From Beverwykella pulmonaria (taxonomy: Eukaryota > Ascomycota > Dothideomycetes > Pleosporales > Melanommataceae): 64,000 nt of DNA. A program made the position numbers and the translations under genes. This document shows positions 23,411 to 35,979 of this stretch, one piece after another. The notes beneath the pieces are model-generated. The model saw only the letters and a list, made by a program, of their open reading frames with translations. It did not search any database and was not told the DNA's origin. The stretch covers positions 138,847 to 202,846 of the forward strand of contig BCHH01000003.1 of NCBI GenBank assembly GCA_001599595.1, in the 5' to 3' direction. Each line of letters begins with the position of its first letter. Positions within the stretch are counted from its first letter, which is position 1.

Positions 23411-24832
23411 ATGACAAAGGGACGCGTCTGCTTGGCCTACTCCGGTGCGTAACTGGTGTTACAGTCACCATCCTAGGACCGTAGCATTCATTGACTGACA
23501 GATTTACAGGCGGCCTCGACACATCTACCATCTTGCTATGGCTCATCGAGCAGGGATATGAGGTCGTATGCTTCCTCGCCAATGTTGGTCAGGAGGAGCC
23601 CTGGGATGAGGTCGAGAAGAAGGCGCTCAAGATTGGCGCGATCAAGATGGTGATTGTGGATTTGCAGAGGGAGTTCGTTGAGGGGTTGTGCTTCCGCGCT
23701 GTTCAGTGCAATGCCACCTACGAAGGCCGCTACCTCCTCGGGACCAGTCTCGCTCGCCCGGTTATTGCCCGCGCCCAGATCCGCGTTGCTCAGCAAGAGA
23801 ACTGCCAATTCGTCTCCCACGGCTGCACAGGCAAGGGAAACGACCAGGTCCGCTTCGAGCTGGCATTCTACACACTCCAGCCTTCAATTAAGGTGATTGC
23901 GCCATGGCGCCTTCCCGAGTTCTGCGATCGCTTCAAGGGACGTCAAGATCTTCTGGACTATGCCGCTCAGCACAACATCCCAGTCACCAGCACAAAGGCT
24001 AAGCCCTGGAGCATGGACGCCAACTTGGCTCATTGGTAGGCTGTCTCATCGACACAAAATTCTGGACCATAAATTGTACTAACACAGAAATTAGCTCGTA
24101 CGAAGCCGGAATTCTTGAGGACCCCGACCAATCTCCCCCAGACGACATGTGGACCATGACCGACAGCCCCCTCAATGCACCAAACGAACCAACCGATATC
24201 ACCATTCACTTCGATAAGGGTATCCCGGTCAAGGTGGTCACCCCCGACAAGACATACACCGACTCTGTCGAGCTTTTCGTCGCTCTGAACAAGCTTGGAT
24301 ATACCCATGGTATCGGTCGTATTGATATCGTCGAGAACAGATTCATCGGCCTCAAGAGCCGCGGATGCTATGACTCCCCAGCCATGACTATCCTTCGTCT
24401 CGCTCATCTCGACATTGAGGGTCTCGTCATGGATGCCCAGGTCCGCAGTATTCGCGATCAGTTCGTTAGTCACCATTGGAGCTACCAGCTCTACAATGGC
24501 ATGTACTTCTCTCCCGAGCGTGAGTTCGTCGAGAACAGCTTGCTCTTCTCTCAGAAGCGCGTTAACGGCGAGGTTCGCTTGAAGCTGTACAAGGGCAATG
24601 CGTACGTTCTGGGCCGGTCTAGCAAGACGGAGAAACTATACTCAGAAGAGGAAGCCTCCATGGATACCCTGGACAACTTCAGTCCCATGGACACGACTGG
24701 ATTCATTGCCATCCAGAGCATCAGGTAAGACTCATGAATTCGTTCATAGAGGTGTTGCGCTAACAGAATGACAGACTGAAGAAGTATGGTCTCCAGAAGG
24801 CCGAAGAGGGGGAGAACATGAGCCGTGCTTAG
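23411..24832 (+). CDS. arg1: Argininosuccinate synthase
   Basis: Cytosolic enzyme joining citrulline and aspartate with ATP to form argininosuccinate in arginine biosynthesis. Four exons: 23411-23444, 23510-24035, 24095-24724 and 24775-24832; 1248 nt, 415 residues. The first intron splits the ATP pyrophosphatase P-loop, rejoined as AYSGGLDTS. Other family blocks: [52 protein letters not shown] and [19 protein letters not shown], with a normal C-terminus ending in MSRA. Length and motifs match fungal Arg1, and nothing suggests loss of function. Confidence 0.96.
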
Positions 24833-25335
24833 ATGCGGCTATCGCGGGAGCATTAATGGTGGAGGGTGGGGCAGCAGAGGTTGGTTGAACATCCAATGAG
24901 TGGGAGGTGAGATCGGGCAGAGATCTGTAGCCTTCTTGTCTACCTTGGTAGTCCGCGAGGATGCCAGTATTCTTTCCTCGCGAGGAATTTCATTCAAAAC
25001 GACCTGGCGCTATGATTGATGGGAATGGACATAGGAATGGGAATGGCGTCTGGGACTTGCCAAAATTTCATCCGAATTTCATTCAAATAGGTGGAACTAC
25101 CAGATTCGAATCAGATCGAATTCTCGGTGATGGATGGCAAGGCTGTGGGCGGGTAGACTTCGGCCTTGTCACGAGATCAGGCCGTATTATAAATCACTTT
25201 TCACTCTGCTTTCTCGACTCTCCAGTGTCAGCGTGTATGGCCGCTCATAACTGCTTTCATCCTCGATTCGTCTCCCTGAAAAATTCACAAGCACCACATA
25301 TGGTGTGACACCATTGTACAATTAATATCATTGCT
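24833..25335. other. Intergenic, gene-dense region gives way to the accessory island
   Basis: No gene is supported. From about here base composition becomes more AT-rich. Confidence 0.35.
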
Positions 25336-26411
25336 ATGGTCGATCCAGGCAACGGTGCCGGGGTTTTCTCGCTCAGCCTACAGGTCCTTCAAGGCATCGT
25401 CAAATTCTACGCACAATATGCTTCGTTCAGCACGGAGATTTCCGCGGTAGTGCAACACACCGAGAGTCTCTGTGCCATTATCCATGCTCTTGAAGTCCTT
25501 GTTCGCAAGTTTGGCCGAGACAAACCAATCTCTGCGGCATTCTGGTAGACTATTGAGGCTTTCAGGGCTGGAATACAAGAACTAGACAAAATGTGGCGAG
25601 ATTACTCTCCGCCCAAACGCCACAGGGGATAAGTTATGCCTTGTGAGAAAACGGCTCTTGTTTCCCTTCCGAAAAGGGACCCTAGATGATCTTGGGAAGA
25701 TCTTGAACAGATTCCAATCGAACCTGGACACGACTATCCTCGCACTACAACTGTGTCACCCCCGTAGGTTCTCATTGAATTGCCGGGTTAGCTAATGTGG
25801 GATATAGCGATATCCCACGAAAGGCCGGCGAAAAAGGTGATCGAATTATCTCAGCCACAGCCTGGATCCAATCCACCGTCAACAAATTTATAGCATCGAG
25901 CTCCTCGAAACAGTGAAACCGAATACAAAGTTGCAAACGCAACACATTGAGAGTGGCAGCGCTCGGGTGAACACGTCCCTAGAGAACCACAGCTTGCAAT
26001 TCCACAATTTTCGAAGACTCCAAAATGATATCTCTCAACTACTTCAAAACCCCGTATGTACCAAATTTTGGAATGGAAACGATTTCTCGACGGCCGTTAT
26101 AGACTTTCGCGACGGTGTACCTTCAAGGACAAGCTCTGACACCTTCAACTCTGGTCAAGGATGCGTGTGATTCGTATTCGGCTTTTTTAAAACCCGTCGG
26201 CGACATATTCAACAAACAAGCACGAGGTTATAGAAAGTTCGAAAGTAGCGGAGCGTCCACTTGCTCTTGTCCATTGGTGACACGATGCCTTAAGGAAACT
26301 GGCCGGTCTCGGCTCGCCACCGTGTTCTGGCAGAGTACTTCGACTCATTCCCGCTTATGCCCATTCTACACTATCCCAGAGATCTCTCAAGATTGGATTG
26401 TAGTTAACTAG
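25336..26411 (+). pseudogene. Broken NLR/STAND-type N-terminal domain gene
   Basis: The first 70 codons (MVDPGNGAGVFSLSLQVLQG) resemble the fungal N-terminal domain found ahead of NACHT, ankyrin or similar modules in NLR-like proteins. The frame stops at a TAG after ISAAFW. Protein-like sequence then continues beyond the stop and, after a frame change, as RLLFPFRKGTLDDLGKILNR and then DTTILALQLCHP. Further pieces (KLQTQHIESGSARVNTSLEN) follow in another frame up to about 26.2 kb. Several stops and at least one frameshift over 900 bp make it a pseudogene. No NACHT or repeat domain is attached. The original function, heterokaryon incompatibility or immunity-like, is only a family inference. Confidence 0.6.
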
Positions 26412-26518
26412 TATTTTTACCTTCTTCTACTTATCTTTTTCAGCTTTAAAGTAGCTAGACTCCTACTTTGAAGACCGTTCTTGTTAAGCGGGATTCCTAG
26501 ATCCTTAGGCGTCGTTAC

Positions 26519-26694
26519 TGTAAGGGGCCAGGTGCTCGAGGAGCCAATATAGTGCCAGAAGAATACTTATGAATTTGATGCAGAGTCTCGGAGGTTTGGA
26601 ACCTCAGCTATATACGTGAAATGTGCTTAGTCACCCCGACCTAAGGTTCCGAGGTTCACCAACCGAGTATTCCTGAGGTATGTAGCCTCTTACA
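26519..26694 (+). mobile_element. 176-bp TG...CA element (solo LTR-like), copy 1
   Basis: Begins TGTAAGG and ends CTTACA. A diverged copy of identical length lies at 53818-53993 inside the hAT element. Flanks GTTAC / GTCAC are a near-perfect 5-bp duplication. A solo LTR or MITE are both possible. Confidence 0.55.
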
Positions 26695-26965
26695 GTCACG
26701 ACTAAGAGTAGGTCGCTAAGTGTAGAGGGTGAGAGGAGGGAATACAACGTAATGTAAGAAGAAGGCAAGGGTAGGTATGATAGCCAATAATGTTCTATGG
26801 GCTGGAGGCTTCGCTTTGAGTGGGGTCGCAGGCAGGACAGATGTACTCAGGTAGATACAATTGAATTGACTATGCGAATTGACTATGCTAAACTATAAAG
26901 GAGATTCGTGAGGTTTATATATCAATCGAACTTCTATTGAATTTGTGGATTTGTCGAACAGATAC

Positions 26966-27094
26966 TGTAAGCCGAGGACACCACAATGTCACGTGGATAT
27001 GCCGCTGACTAATCAGTCCGTCATATATATCAGCTGTACATACATCACATACAAGACACATCTGGACACTCTTTCCTCCACGCTCCAGCTTACA
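26966..27094 (+). mobile_element. Solo LTR, copy 1 (family with TGTAAGC ends)
   Basis: A 129-bp element from TGTAAGCC to GCTTACA flanked by a perfect 5-bp target-site duplication, GATAC. Related copies lie at 37747-37879, 39505-39630 and 52077-52209. The TG/CA ends and 5-bp duplication support a solo LTR of a small LTR retrotransposon family. Confidence 0.75.
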
Positions 27095-27321
27095 GATACA
27101 TAGATTCATTGCGGGGTTTTTATCATGTGTCCATGTTATGACTAGCGTCGTCGCCAAGGTCATATTCTTCGTCATATCCATCAATGTCATCATCCTAGCT
27201 TTGGAGGTCTTCGTCAAATGTTAATTGATTGCCTGTTGGTGTTTTGTGTAATGTGTTCATGACAGTTCTAAGTATAAACTTAGTAACTGTCTTCTTTAAA
27301 AGGTATAACATACTTCACAAG

Positions 27322-27743
27322 TAGGGCTGCCAACCGTACGTACTACGTTACGGCTCGCCCTTTTGTGCCTGCTACTTCTCAGATTGTCGGTACGTTGGTA
27401 CGTAAAGAGCGTGACGCTGTTAGGAGAGGCCTTTACTTTCTAGAGATCCCTCTTATAGCTGTTGTAGTATTTTTGTAGCTCTGTTATCAGGCAAGCTTTC
27501 TTGTAAGAAGAGTAATTTGGGAAGCGTTAGAGCGCCTTGTTAATTAAACAAATTGCTGCTAATAATACACAGGTATAGGAGGTAGATGCTAAAACCCTCA
27601 TATTAAGTGGCATTTCTAACGTTTTATCATAGTCATCCTATTCCTGAAAATCCCCCAATTGCACAACTTATAAGAGATTTGCGACTGCACAGATCACAAC
27701 TTTAGCGCGTACGGGTACGTACTACGTCCAGTTGGCAGCCCTA
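27322..27743. mobile_element. Non-autonomous hAT-type element (MITE), 422 bp
   Basis: Terminal inverted repeats TAGGGCTGCCAACCG / GTTGGCAGCCCTA are flanked by a perfect 8-bp target duplication, TTCACAAG. This length of duplication and the GGGCTGCCAA terminus fit hAT elements. The ends and parts of the interior match the 1.96-kb element at 52574-54535, of which this looks like an internally deleted derivative. Confidence 0.8.
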
Positions 27744-27751
27744 TTCACAAG

Positions 27752-29177
27752 TGAGCGATGTATTGTGAAGGTCCTGAACTAACTAAGATCGTACTAGCCC
27801 TGAAGGGTGTTGGAAGATAATCAATAGAGGACTAGCGGTTGGTTCTCTTGGAATGAGTGGTAGGATCACGGTATGATATTAAAAACAGCAAAGGTAGACT
27901 TTCTAGAATAGTATTGCTTTGAATAGTAGATCAATTAATTGCTAAGTAGCAAAGGCAGGTTGAACACGACCATTATATGGATGTTCGTGAGGTTCTTAAT
28001 ATACATGTACGTCCCATACTTTCCCATTGTCCCACGTGCGGTCACGTTGTGACCGATCGTGCGCCAGCCAAGCGCCGTCTAGGCAAGGAACATCAAAGGG
28101 GCTAGAGTTTCAAGGAAAGAGAACAGATTTTAGTCTTTTGATGCCAATAAAAGAAATTTGCCCGCCGCTATCAACAAACCCTTTTACAGCCGAGTTTTTG
28201 ATTTTCTGTTGGAGTTTGTGATTGCGTAATATAGACAGATGAAAAATGAGAGACTGAGTTGATTGAATAACTATGGAGATCGACGAGTCTATATAGCAAT
28301 GGAGTAATCAGGACGTGTGACTAAGCGTACAGTACGTACACGTGATAAACACGTAATGTCTAGAGCATGCGACTAATCATACGGCACACATGATTTTCAC
28401 GTGATGCAGCGTGATAATATTTGTAACATCTGTAACTGTCGCTAGTTGTTGACTGTAAGTTTTTATAGTCTAAATATAATACTCCACTTACTTTTAAATA
28501 TTCCTTTTAAACATTACAAGTAGAAGGACAGTATAAGATATTATAGCTCTGAACCTCGTTCCGTGTGACGGTACTACTCGCCAGCTCGATCACACATCAC
28601 ATGAACACGTACCAGAGGTAGGGGCAGCAGGCGGTGAGCTCGACCATACCCTTCTGTATATAAGACCGTTCTCCCTGAGTAACTCTTCTCTCTCTATCTT
28701 TGTGTACTTGAAATAGAGCCTACTTATACTTTCATTTACCTTCGGCATGCAGGATAGTGAAGACCGTGCTCGTCATCACACTCCGTATTGCCAAATTCGT
28801 TTACGAACGAATATGTGGTATGTTATAGGCATATTCTATGTTTCTCCAGTCCATTTATTATTGTGAAATTACCGCGACAGAAAACATAGCTGAAATAAGC
28901 TCCTTGAACTAACTTAAAACGCACGAAGGAGAAATAAAACAGACTAAAGCCATAACGAACTAGTAATCCAAGACCTATTGTAAGGGCTTTGCATGGCCTC
29001 AACTGAGGTGAATTCGGGTGCCTTGGGAGGCCTATATAGTGCTAGCTGACAGGGGTAAAAGTGGCTGAAACAGTTGTGTCCCAAAACCGTTACACATGCA
29101 AGTAAGCAGCAATAGAAGGTACACACTCAAAGAAATTTTCCATCGAATGGACTTTGATAAATTAATGATAGTTCAAC
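27752..29177. other. AT-rich accessory sequence, no gene seen
   Basis: No supported gene. A promoter-like block at about 28.56-28.8 kb (GTGTGACGG..., TATATAA) resembles LTR sequence but I cannot define its ends. CACGTG-type motifs recur near 28.3 kb. Confidence 0.35.
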
Positions 29178-29296
29178 ATGGTTACAGTAACGATAGGAAC
29201 CCATTCTATCCGGCCTGAGCTGAAACCGTTTCGGGGAACTCCATACAACGAATAGAACTTTCATATCCGCCCATGCCTCAGCCATTCTCTTTTGCA

Positions 29297-32200
29297 TTAC
29301 TGGAATACGTTAATGGCATTCTTACAGACACCTAAACAGTTAAGGACATGGAATCTACTTACAGCCTGCGCCACACAGCAGTCAGCAGCTTCCCCAATAA
29401 GCATGTCAAGTAAGGACATAGAGACTACTTACACACTACACCACGGCCAGCAGTTAGCGGTCTGCATCATTATTCTGTTAAGCTAGGGCATGGAAACCAC
29501 TTACTTTCTGCACCGCGACTAGGAGTTAGCGACTTTCCTCATCAGTCTATCAAGCTAGGGTATGTAAACCACTTACGAGCTGCACCGCGACAAGCAGTTA
29601 GCGACTTGCCTCATCAATCTATCAAGTTAGGGCATAGAAACTACTTACAAGCTGCACCGCGGCCAGCGGTTAGCGACTTGCCTCATTATTTTTTCAAGCT
29701 AGGGTATAGAAACCACTCACAGGCTGTACACGGTCAACAGTTAGCGGCGTGCCTCATTAATCTATCAAGCTAGGGCATGGAAACCACTTACAGCCTGCAC
29801 CGCAACCAGCGGTTAGCGACTTGTCTCATCAGTCCGTCAAGCTAGGGTATGGAAACCACTTACAACCTGCACCGCGACCAGCAGTTAGCAACTTGACTTA
29901 TTAGTTTGTCAAGCTAGGGTATAGAAACCACTTACAAGCTGCACCGCGACCAGCAGTTAGCGACTTGCCTTATTAGTCTGTTCAGCAAGGATACAGGATC
30001 TACATACAGCCTGCACCAGGACTAGCAATTAGCAACTTGCCTTATTAGTCTGTCAAGCCAGGGCATTAGAACCACTTACACACTACATCACGACTAGCAG
30101 TTAGCGACTTGTCTTATTAGTCTATCAAGCTAGTACATGGAATCCACTAACAAACTGCACCGCGACTAGCAGTTAGCAACTTGCTTTATTAGTTCATCAA
30201 ATTAGGGCATAAAATCACTTACTTTCTATACCCCAACCAGCAGTTAGTAGTTTGCCTGATGATTTTGTCAAGCCAGGGCAGGGAAACCACTTACGGGCTG
30301 CGCCACGACTAGCAGTTAGCAACTTCCCTTATTAGTTTGTTAAGCTAGGGTATAGAAACTACTTACAAACTACAACGCGACCAGCAATTAGCAACTTGCC
30401 TTATTAGTTCACCAAGCTAGGACATTAGATCAACTTACAGCCTGTACCAGGACCAGCAGTTAGCAACTTGCCTCATTAGTTTACTAAGCCAGGACATAGG
30501 ATCTACTTACAGCCTGTACCAGGACCAGCAATTAGCAACTTGCCTTTTTAGTTCACCAAGCCAGGACATTAGATTTACTTACAGCCTACACCACGGCCAG
30601 TATTTAGCAGCTTGCCTTATTAGTCTGTTAAGTCAGGGCATAGAAACCACTTACAGTCTGCACAAGGACTATTAGTTAGCAACTTGCCTTATTAATCTAT
30701 TAAGCCACGCTATAGGATCCACTTACAGTCTGCACCATAAACAGCAGTTAGTAGATTGCATAATTAGCTTGTTAAAAAAGAATACAGGATCCACTTACAG
30801 TCTGTACCACAACTAGTAATTAGCAACTTCTCTTATTAGTCCGTCAAGTTAAGGCATAAAAAGCACTTACAATCTGTACCACAAATAGAAGTAAGTAACA
30901 TGCCTTATCAGCCTGTTAAGCTAGGGCATAGGGTCTACTTACAGGCTACACCAGGACTAGTAGTTAGCAACTTGCTACATCAATTTGTGTTAAGGCATAA
31001 ATAGCACTTACAATCTGTACAGCAAACGGAAGTTAGCGACTTGCCTCATGCGTCTGTCAAGCTAGGGTATAGGATCCACTTACAGGCTACACCAGGACTA
31101 GTAGTTAGCGGCTCGCCTTATTAGTCCGTCAAACCAGGCCATGGAAACCACTTACAAACTGCACCACGGCTAGCAGTTAGCAACTTGCTTTATTAATCTA
31201 TTAAGCCACGCTATGGGATCCACGTACCGGCTGCACCATAAACAGCAGTTAGCAGCTTGCCTAAACAGCTTTTTGAGCAAAAATATAGGATCTACTTACA
31301 GGCTGCACCATTAACAAAAATTAGGAATTTGTCTTATTAGTCTGTTAAGCTAGGGCCTAAAAACCACTTACAGTCTGCACCACGGCCAGCAGTTAGCAGC
31401 TTTTCTCATTATTCTGTTAAGCCAGGGCATGGAAACCACATACAGTCTGCACCACAAACAGAAGTTAGCAACTTGCCTTATTAGTTTGTTAAGCTAGAAC
31501 ATGAGATCTACTTACAATCTGCACCACGACCAGCAGTTAGAAACTTGCATCATTTAATCTATCAAGCTAGGGCCTAGAAACCACTTACACTCTGCACCGC
31601 GGCCTGTAGTTAGCGACTTGTCTTATTCTGTCAAGCCAGGGCGTGGAAACTACTTACACCCTGCACCGCGACCAGTATTTAGCGACTTGCCTCATTAGTC
31701 TGTCAAGCTAGGCATGGAAACTACTTACAGCCTGCACCGCGACCAATAGTTAGTGACTTGCCCTATCATTCTGTTAAGCCGGGCATGAAAACCACTTACC
31801 GTCTGCACCGGACTAGCAGTTAGCGACTTGCCTTATTAGTTCGTCTAGTTAGGGTATAGAAACCACGTACAAGCTGCAACGCAACCAACAGTTAGCACCT
31901 TGCCTTATTAGTCTGTTAATTTCAGGCACAGCAACTACTTACAAGCTGCATCACGGCAAGCAGTTAGCAACTTGCCTTATTATTCCGTCAAGCCAGGGCA
32001 TGGAAGCCACTTACGGACTGAACCGCGACCAAGAGTTAGCAACTTGTTTTATTAGTCCGTCAAGCTAGGGCATGAAAAACACTTACAAGCTGCACCGCGA
32101 CCAGCAGTTAGCGACTTGCCTTATCAGTCCCTTAAGTTAGGGCATAAAAACCACTTACAATCTGCACCACGGCCAGCAGTTAGCGACTTGCCTTATTAGT

Positions 32201-35200
32201 CCCTCAAGCTATGGCATAGAAACCACTTACAATCTGCACCACGGTTAGTGGTTAGCAACTTGTCTTATTATTCTGTCAAACCAGAGAGGGCATAGGAACC
32301 ACTTACTTTCTGCACCGCGACCAACAGTTAGCAACTTGCCTCATCGACTAAGTACATCAAGCTAGGCTATAAACCACTTACAATCTGCACCAGAGCTGGC
32401 AGTTAGCGACTTGCCTTATCAGTCCGTCAAGCTAGGGCATAGAAACCACTTACAAGCTGCACCACGGCGAAGAGTTAGCGGCTTGTCTCATTACTCTGTC
32501 AAGCCAGGGTATGGAAACTACTTACAGACTACATCGCGATTAGCAGTTAGAGACTTGCTTTATTAGTCTGTCAAGCCAGAGCATGGAAACCACTTACAGC
32601 CTGCACCGCGATCAGCAGTTAGCAACTTGCCTTATCATTCCGTCAAGCCAGGACATGGAAAACACTTACAATCTGCACCGCGACCAGCAGTTAGCGACAG
32701 GCCTCATCAGCCCGTTAAATTAGGACATAGAAGCCACTTACAAGCTGCGCTACGGTTAGTGGATTACCTAATCATTCTGTTAAGCTAGGGCGTAGAAACC
32801 ACTTACAGTCTGCACCACGGCGAGCAGTTAGCGACTTGCCTCATCATTCTATCAAGCCAGAGCATGGAAATCACTTACAGTCTGCACCGCGACCAGCCGT
32901 TAGCGACTTGCCTTATTGAATAAGTCCATTAAGCTAGGCCATGGAAACCACTTACAAGCTGCACCATAGCAAATAGTTAGCGACTTGCCTTATCAATTTA
33001 TCTAGCCACGCCATGGGATCTACTTACAGTCTGCATCATAAACAGCAGTTAGCGGCTTGCCTGATCAGCTTGTTAAGCAAGAATATAGGATCTACTCACA
33101 GCCTACATTACAAACAAAAATTAGGAATATGCCTTATTAGTATATTAAGCTAGGGCACAAAAATCACTTACGAACTGTACCACAGCATGTAGTTAGCGAC
33201 TTGCCTTATTAGTTAACTAAGCTAGGACAAGGATCTACTTACAGGCTGCACCACGAACAGAAGTTAGTAATTTGCCTTATGGGTCTGTCAAGCCAGAAGA
33301 TAGGATCTACTTACAATCTGCATCACAACTAGCAATTAGCAACTTGCCTTATTAGTCTTTTAGGCTAGGGCATGGAAACCACTTACAGTCTGTACCACGG
33401 CCAGCAGTTAGCGGCTTGCCTTATTATTCTGTCAAGCCAGGGCATGGAAACCACTTACGCTCTGCACCGCGACTAGCAGTTAGTGACTTGCCTTATTTTT
33501 TTGTTAAGCCAAGGCATGGAAACCACTTACAGACTGTACCGCGACCAGCAGTTAGCAACTTGCCTTATTAGTCCGTCACGCCAGGGTATAACATCCACTT
33601 ACAGTCTGCATCACGATTAGCAGTTAGCGACTTGCCTTATTATTCTGTCAAGCTAGGGCATGGAAACACTTACAAGCTGCACCGCGACCAGCAGTTAGCG
33701 ACTTGCCTCATCAGTCCATCAAGCTAGGGCATGGAAATCACTTACAAGCTGCACCGCGACTAGTAGTTAGAGACTTTGCCTCATAATTCTATTAAGCTAG
33801 AGCATGGAAAACACTTACACCCTGCATCGCGACCAGTAGTTAGCAACTTGCCTTAGTATTCTGTCAAGCTAGGGCATGGAAACCACTTACAATCTGCACC
33901 ACAACAAACAGTTAGCCACTTGCTCTATTTTTCTGTCAAGCCAGGGCATATAAACTACTTACCAGCTGCACCGTGACCCGCAGTTAGCGACTTGCCTTAT
34001 TAGTTCGTCAAGCTAGGGCATAGAAACCACTTACAGTCTGCACCACGGCCAGCAGTTAGTGACTTGTCTTATTATTCTATCAAGCCAGAGCATGGAAACC
34101 ACTTACAGTCTGCACCGCGACCAGCAGTTAGTGACTTGCCTCATCGACTGAATTCATCAAGCTAGGCCATGGCAACCACTTACAATCTGCACCGCGACCG
34201 GTAGTTAGCGACTTGCCTTATCATTCTATCAAGCTAGGGTATGGAAACTACTTACAATCTACACCACAGCCAGCAGTTAGCAACTTGCCTCATTATTCTA
34301 TCAAGCTAGAGCATGGAAACCACTTACACCCTGCATCGCGACCAGCAGTTAGCGACTTGCCTTATTAGTTTGTCAAGCCAGAGCATGGAAACCACTTACA
34401 CTCTGCACCGCGACCAGCAGTTAGCGACTTGCCTCATCAGTCTGTCAAGCCAGGGCATAGAAACAACTTACAAGCTACCCCACGACCAGCAGTTAGCGAC
34501 TTGCCTTATTGTTCTGTCAAGCTATGGCATAGGAACTACTTACAAGCTGCACCGTGACTAGCAGTTAGAGACTTTCTTTATCATTCTACTAAACTAGAGC
34601 ATGGAAACAACTTACACCCTGCATCGCGACCAGCAGTTAGCAACTTGCCTTATTATTCTGTCAAGCTAGGGCTGGAAACTACTTACAATCTGCACCACAA
34701 CAAGCAGTTAGCAACTTGCTCTATTAGTCTATCAAGCCAGGGTATATAAACCACTTACAAGCTGCACCGTGACCCGCAGTTAGTGACTTGCCTCACTAGT
34801 CTGTCAAGCAAGGGCATGGAAACCACTTACAGTCTGCACCACGATCAGCAGTTAGCAACTTGCCTTATCAGTCCGTTAAGCCAGAGCATGGAAACAACTT
34901 ACAATCTACACCGCAACTAGCAGTTAGCAACTTGCCTTATCAGTCCGTCAAGCCAGGGCATATAAATCACTTACAAGCTGCACCGTGACCCGCAGTTAGC
35001 GACTTGCTTCATTAGTCCGTTAAGCTAAGGCATAGAAACCACTTACAGTCTGCACGATGGCCAGCAGTTAGCGACTTGTCTCATCATTCTGTCAAGCCAG
35101 AGCATGGAAACTACTTACAGTCTGCACCGCGACCAGCAGTTAGTGACTTGCCTCATCGACTGAGTTCATCAAGCTAGGGAATGGAAACTACTTACAGTCT

Positions 35201-35870
35201 GCACCGCGACCAGTAGTTAGCGACTGGCCTTATTGACTAAGTCCATCAAGCTAGGCCATGGAAACCACTTACAAGCTGCACCATAGCATGCAGTTAGCGA
35301 CTTGCCTTATCAATCTATCTTAATCACACCATGGGATCCACTTACAGTCTGCACCATGAACAGCAGTTAGCGGCTTGTCTAATTAGCTTGTTAAGCAAGA
35401 ATATAGGATCCACTTACAGGCTGCGTCACGAACAAAAATTAGCAATTTGCCTTATTAGTTTCTCAAGCTAGGGCACGAAAATCACTTACAAGCTGCACCA
35501 CGGCACGTAGTTAGCGACTTGCTTTATTAGTCCGACGAGCTAGTGTACAACAATCACTTACAAGCTGTACCACGGCGAGAAGTTAGCGACTTGCCTTATC
35601 AGCTGTTAAGCCAAAATATGGGCTTCACTTACAGTCTGCACCGCAACTAGTAGTTAGCAACTTATCTACTTATCATATTAAGAAAGTGGAATTCATTTAC
35701 TAACCTGCACCAGAAACAGTTATTATATTTACAATATATAGAGAGAAAGGTGTTTCTAAGCTTACCTGTCGAGCCCCAAGCTCTTTAGCCATGGCTTCCC
35801 CTAGTTCAAGAGAACCAGGGAGTGCGAGAGCAGAGGCTATAAGCATGGTAGTAAGTACTAAGAACCTCAT
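29297..35870 (-). CDS. Micro-exon gene A: secretory leader plus about 88 one-codon exons
   Basis: Exon 1 is 35870-35766 and encodes 35 residues beginning MRFLVLTTMLIASALA, a signal peptide, ending ...GARQ exactly at a GTAAGC donor. Intron 1 is 61 nt (35765-35705). Its CAG acceptor abuts a GTTAGT donor, giving a zero-length exon. About 88 units of roughly 72 bp follow, each a full intron (GTAAGT donor, GCTAAC branch, about 18 nt, then CAG/TAG) plus exactly three exonic bases. I read Thr (ACT), Leu (CTT), Ile (ATT), Ala, Pro and Gly codons most often and no stops. The last acceptor (TTCCAG) is followed directly by TAA (29299-29297). Full splicing gives about 123 residues. A TATA box lies about 105 bp upstream. 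Seen: splice signals, phase and leader. Inferred: that they are used. No known family. Confidence 0.6.
29300..35704 (-). repeat. Tandem array of about 89 intron units (72 bp), locus A
   Basis: Average period is about 72 bp, a 69-nt intron plus 3 nt. The middle of each unit diverges strongly between copies while donor, branch site and acceptor stay intact. Variant donors seen are GTGAGT, GTATGT, GTTAGT and GTACGT, all functional types. The sense of the introns is the minus strand. Confidence 0.9.
35766..35870 (-). other. Leader exon of micro-exon gene A
   Basis: 105 nt, 35 codons: short basic N-terminus (MRF), hydrophobic core (LVLTTMLIASALALPG), then an acidic/polar segment ending AKELGARQ. 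It is homologous codon by codon to the leader of gene B (MKF..., ...AKELQARQ), with mostly conservative changes. The exon closes at a complete codon, so all following introns are phase 0. Confidence 0.8.
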
Positions 35871-35971
35871 GTTTGTGAATATAGTTGGTATAGAAAGGTA
35901 AGTAAATTAATATCGCCAAGGTAGATGAATAGATTGTAATAAACGCTTTGTTAGAGAAGGGGTTGTCGTGC

Positions 35972-35979
35972 TTTATATA
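35972..35979 (-). promoter_or_regulatory. TATA box of micro-exon gene A
   Basis: TATATAAA on the minus strand, about 102 bp before the ATG, followed by GCACGAC. The same TATATAAAGCACGAC string precedes gene B at a similar distance. Confidence 0.65.

Noticed and set aside
29300..35704. CRISPR-like array
   Set aside because: Units are about 72 bp with gradual divergence throughout rather than constant repeats and unique spacers, and the genome is eukaryotic.
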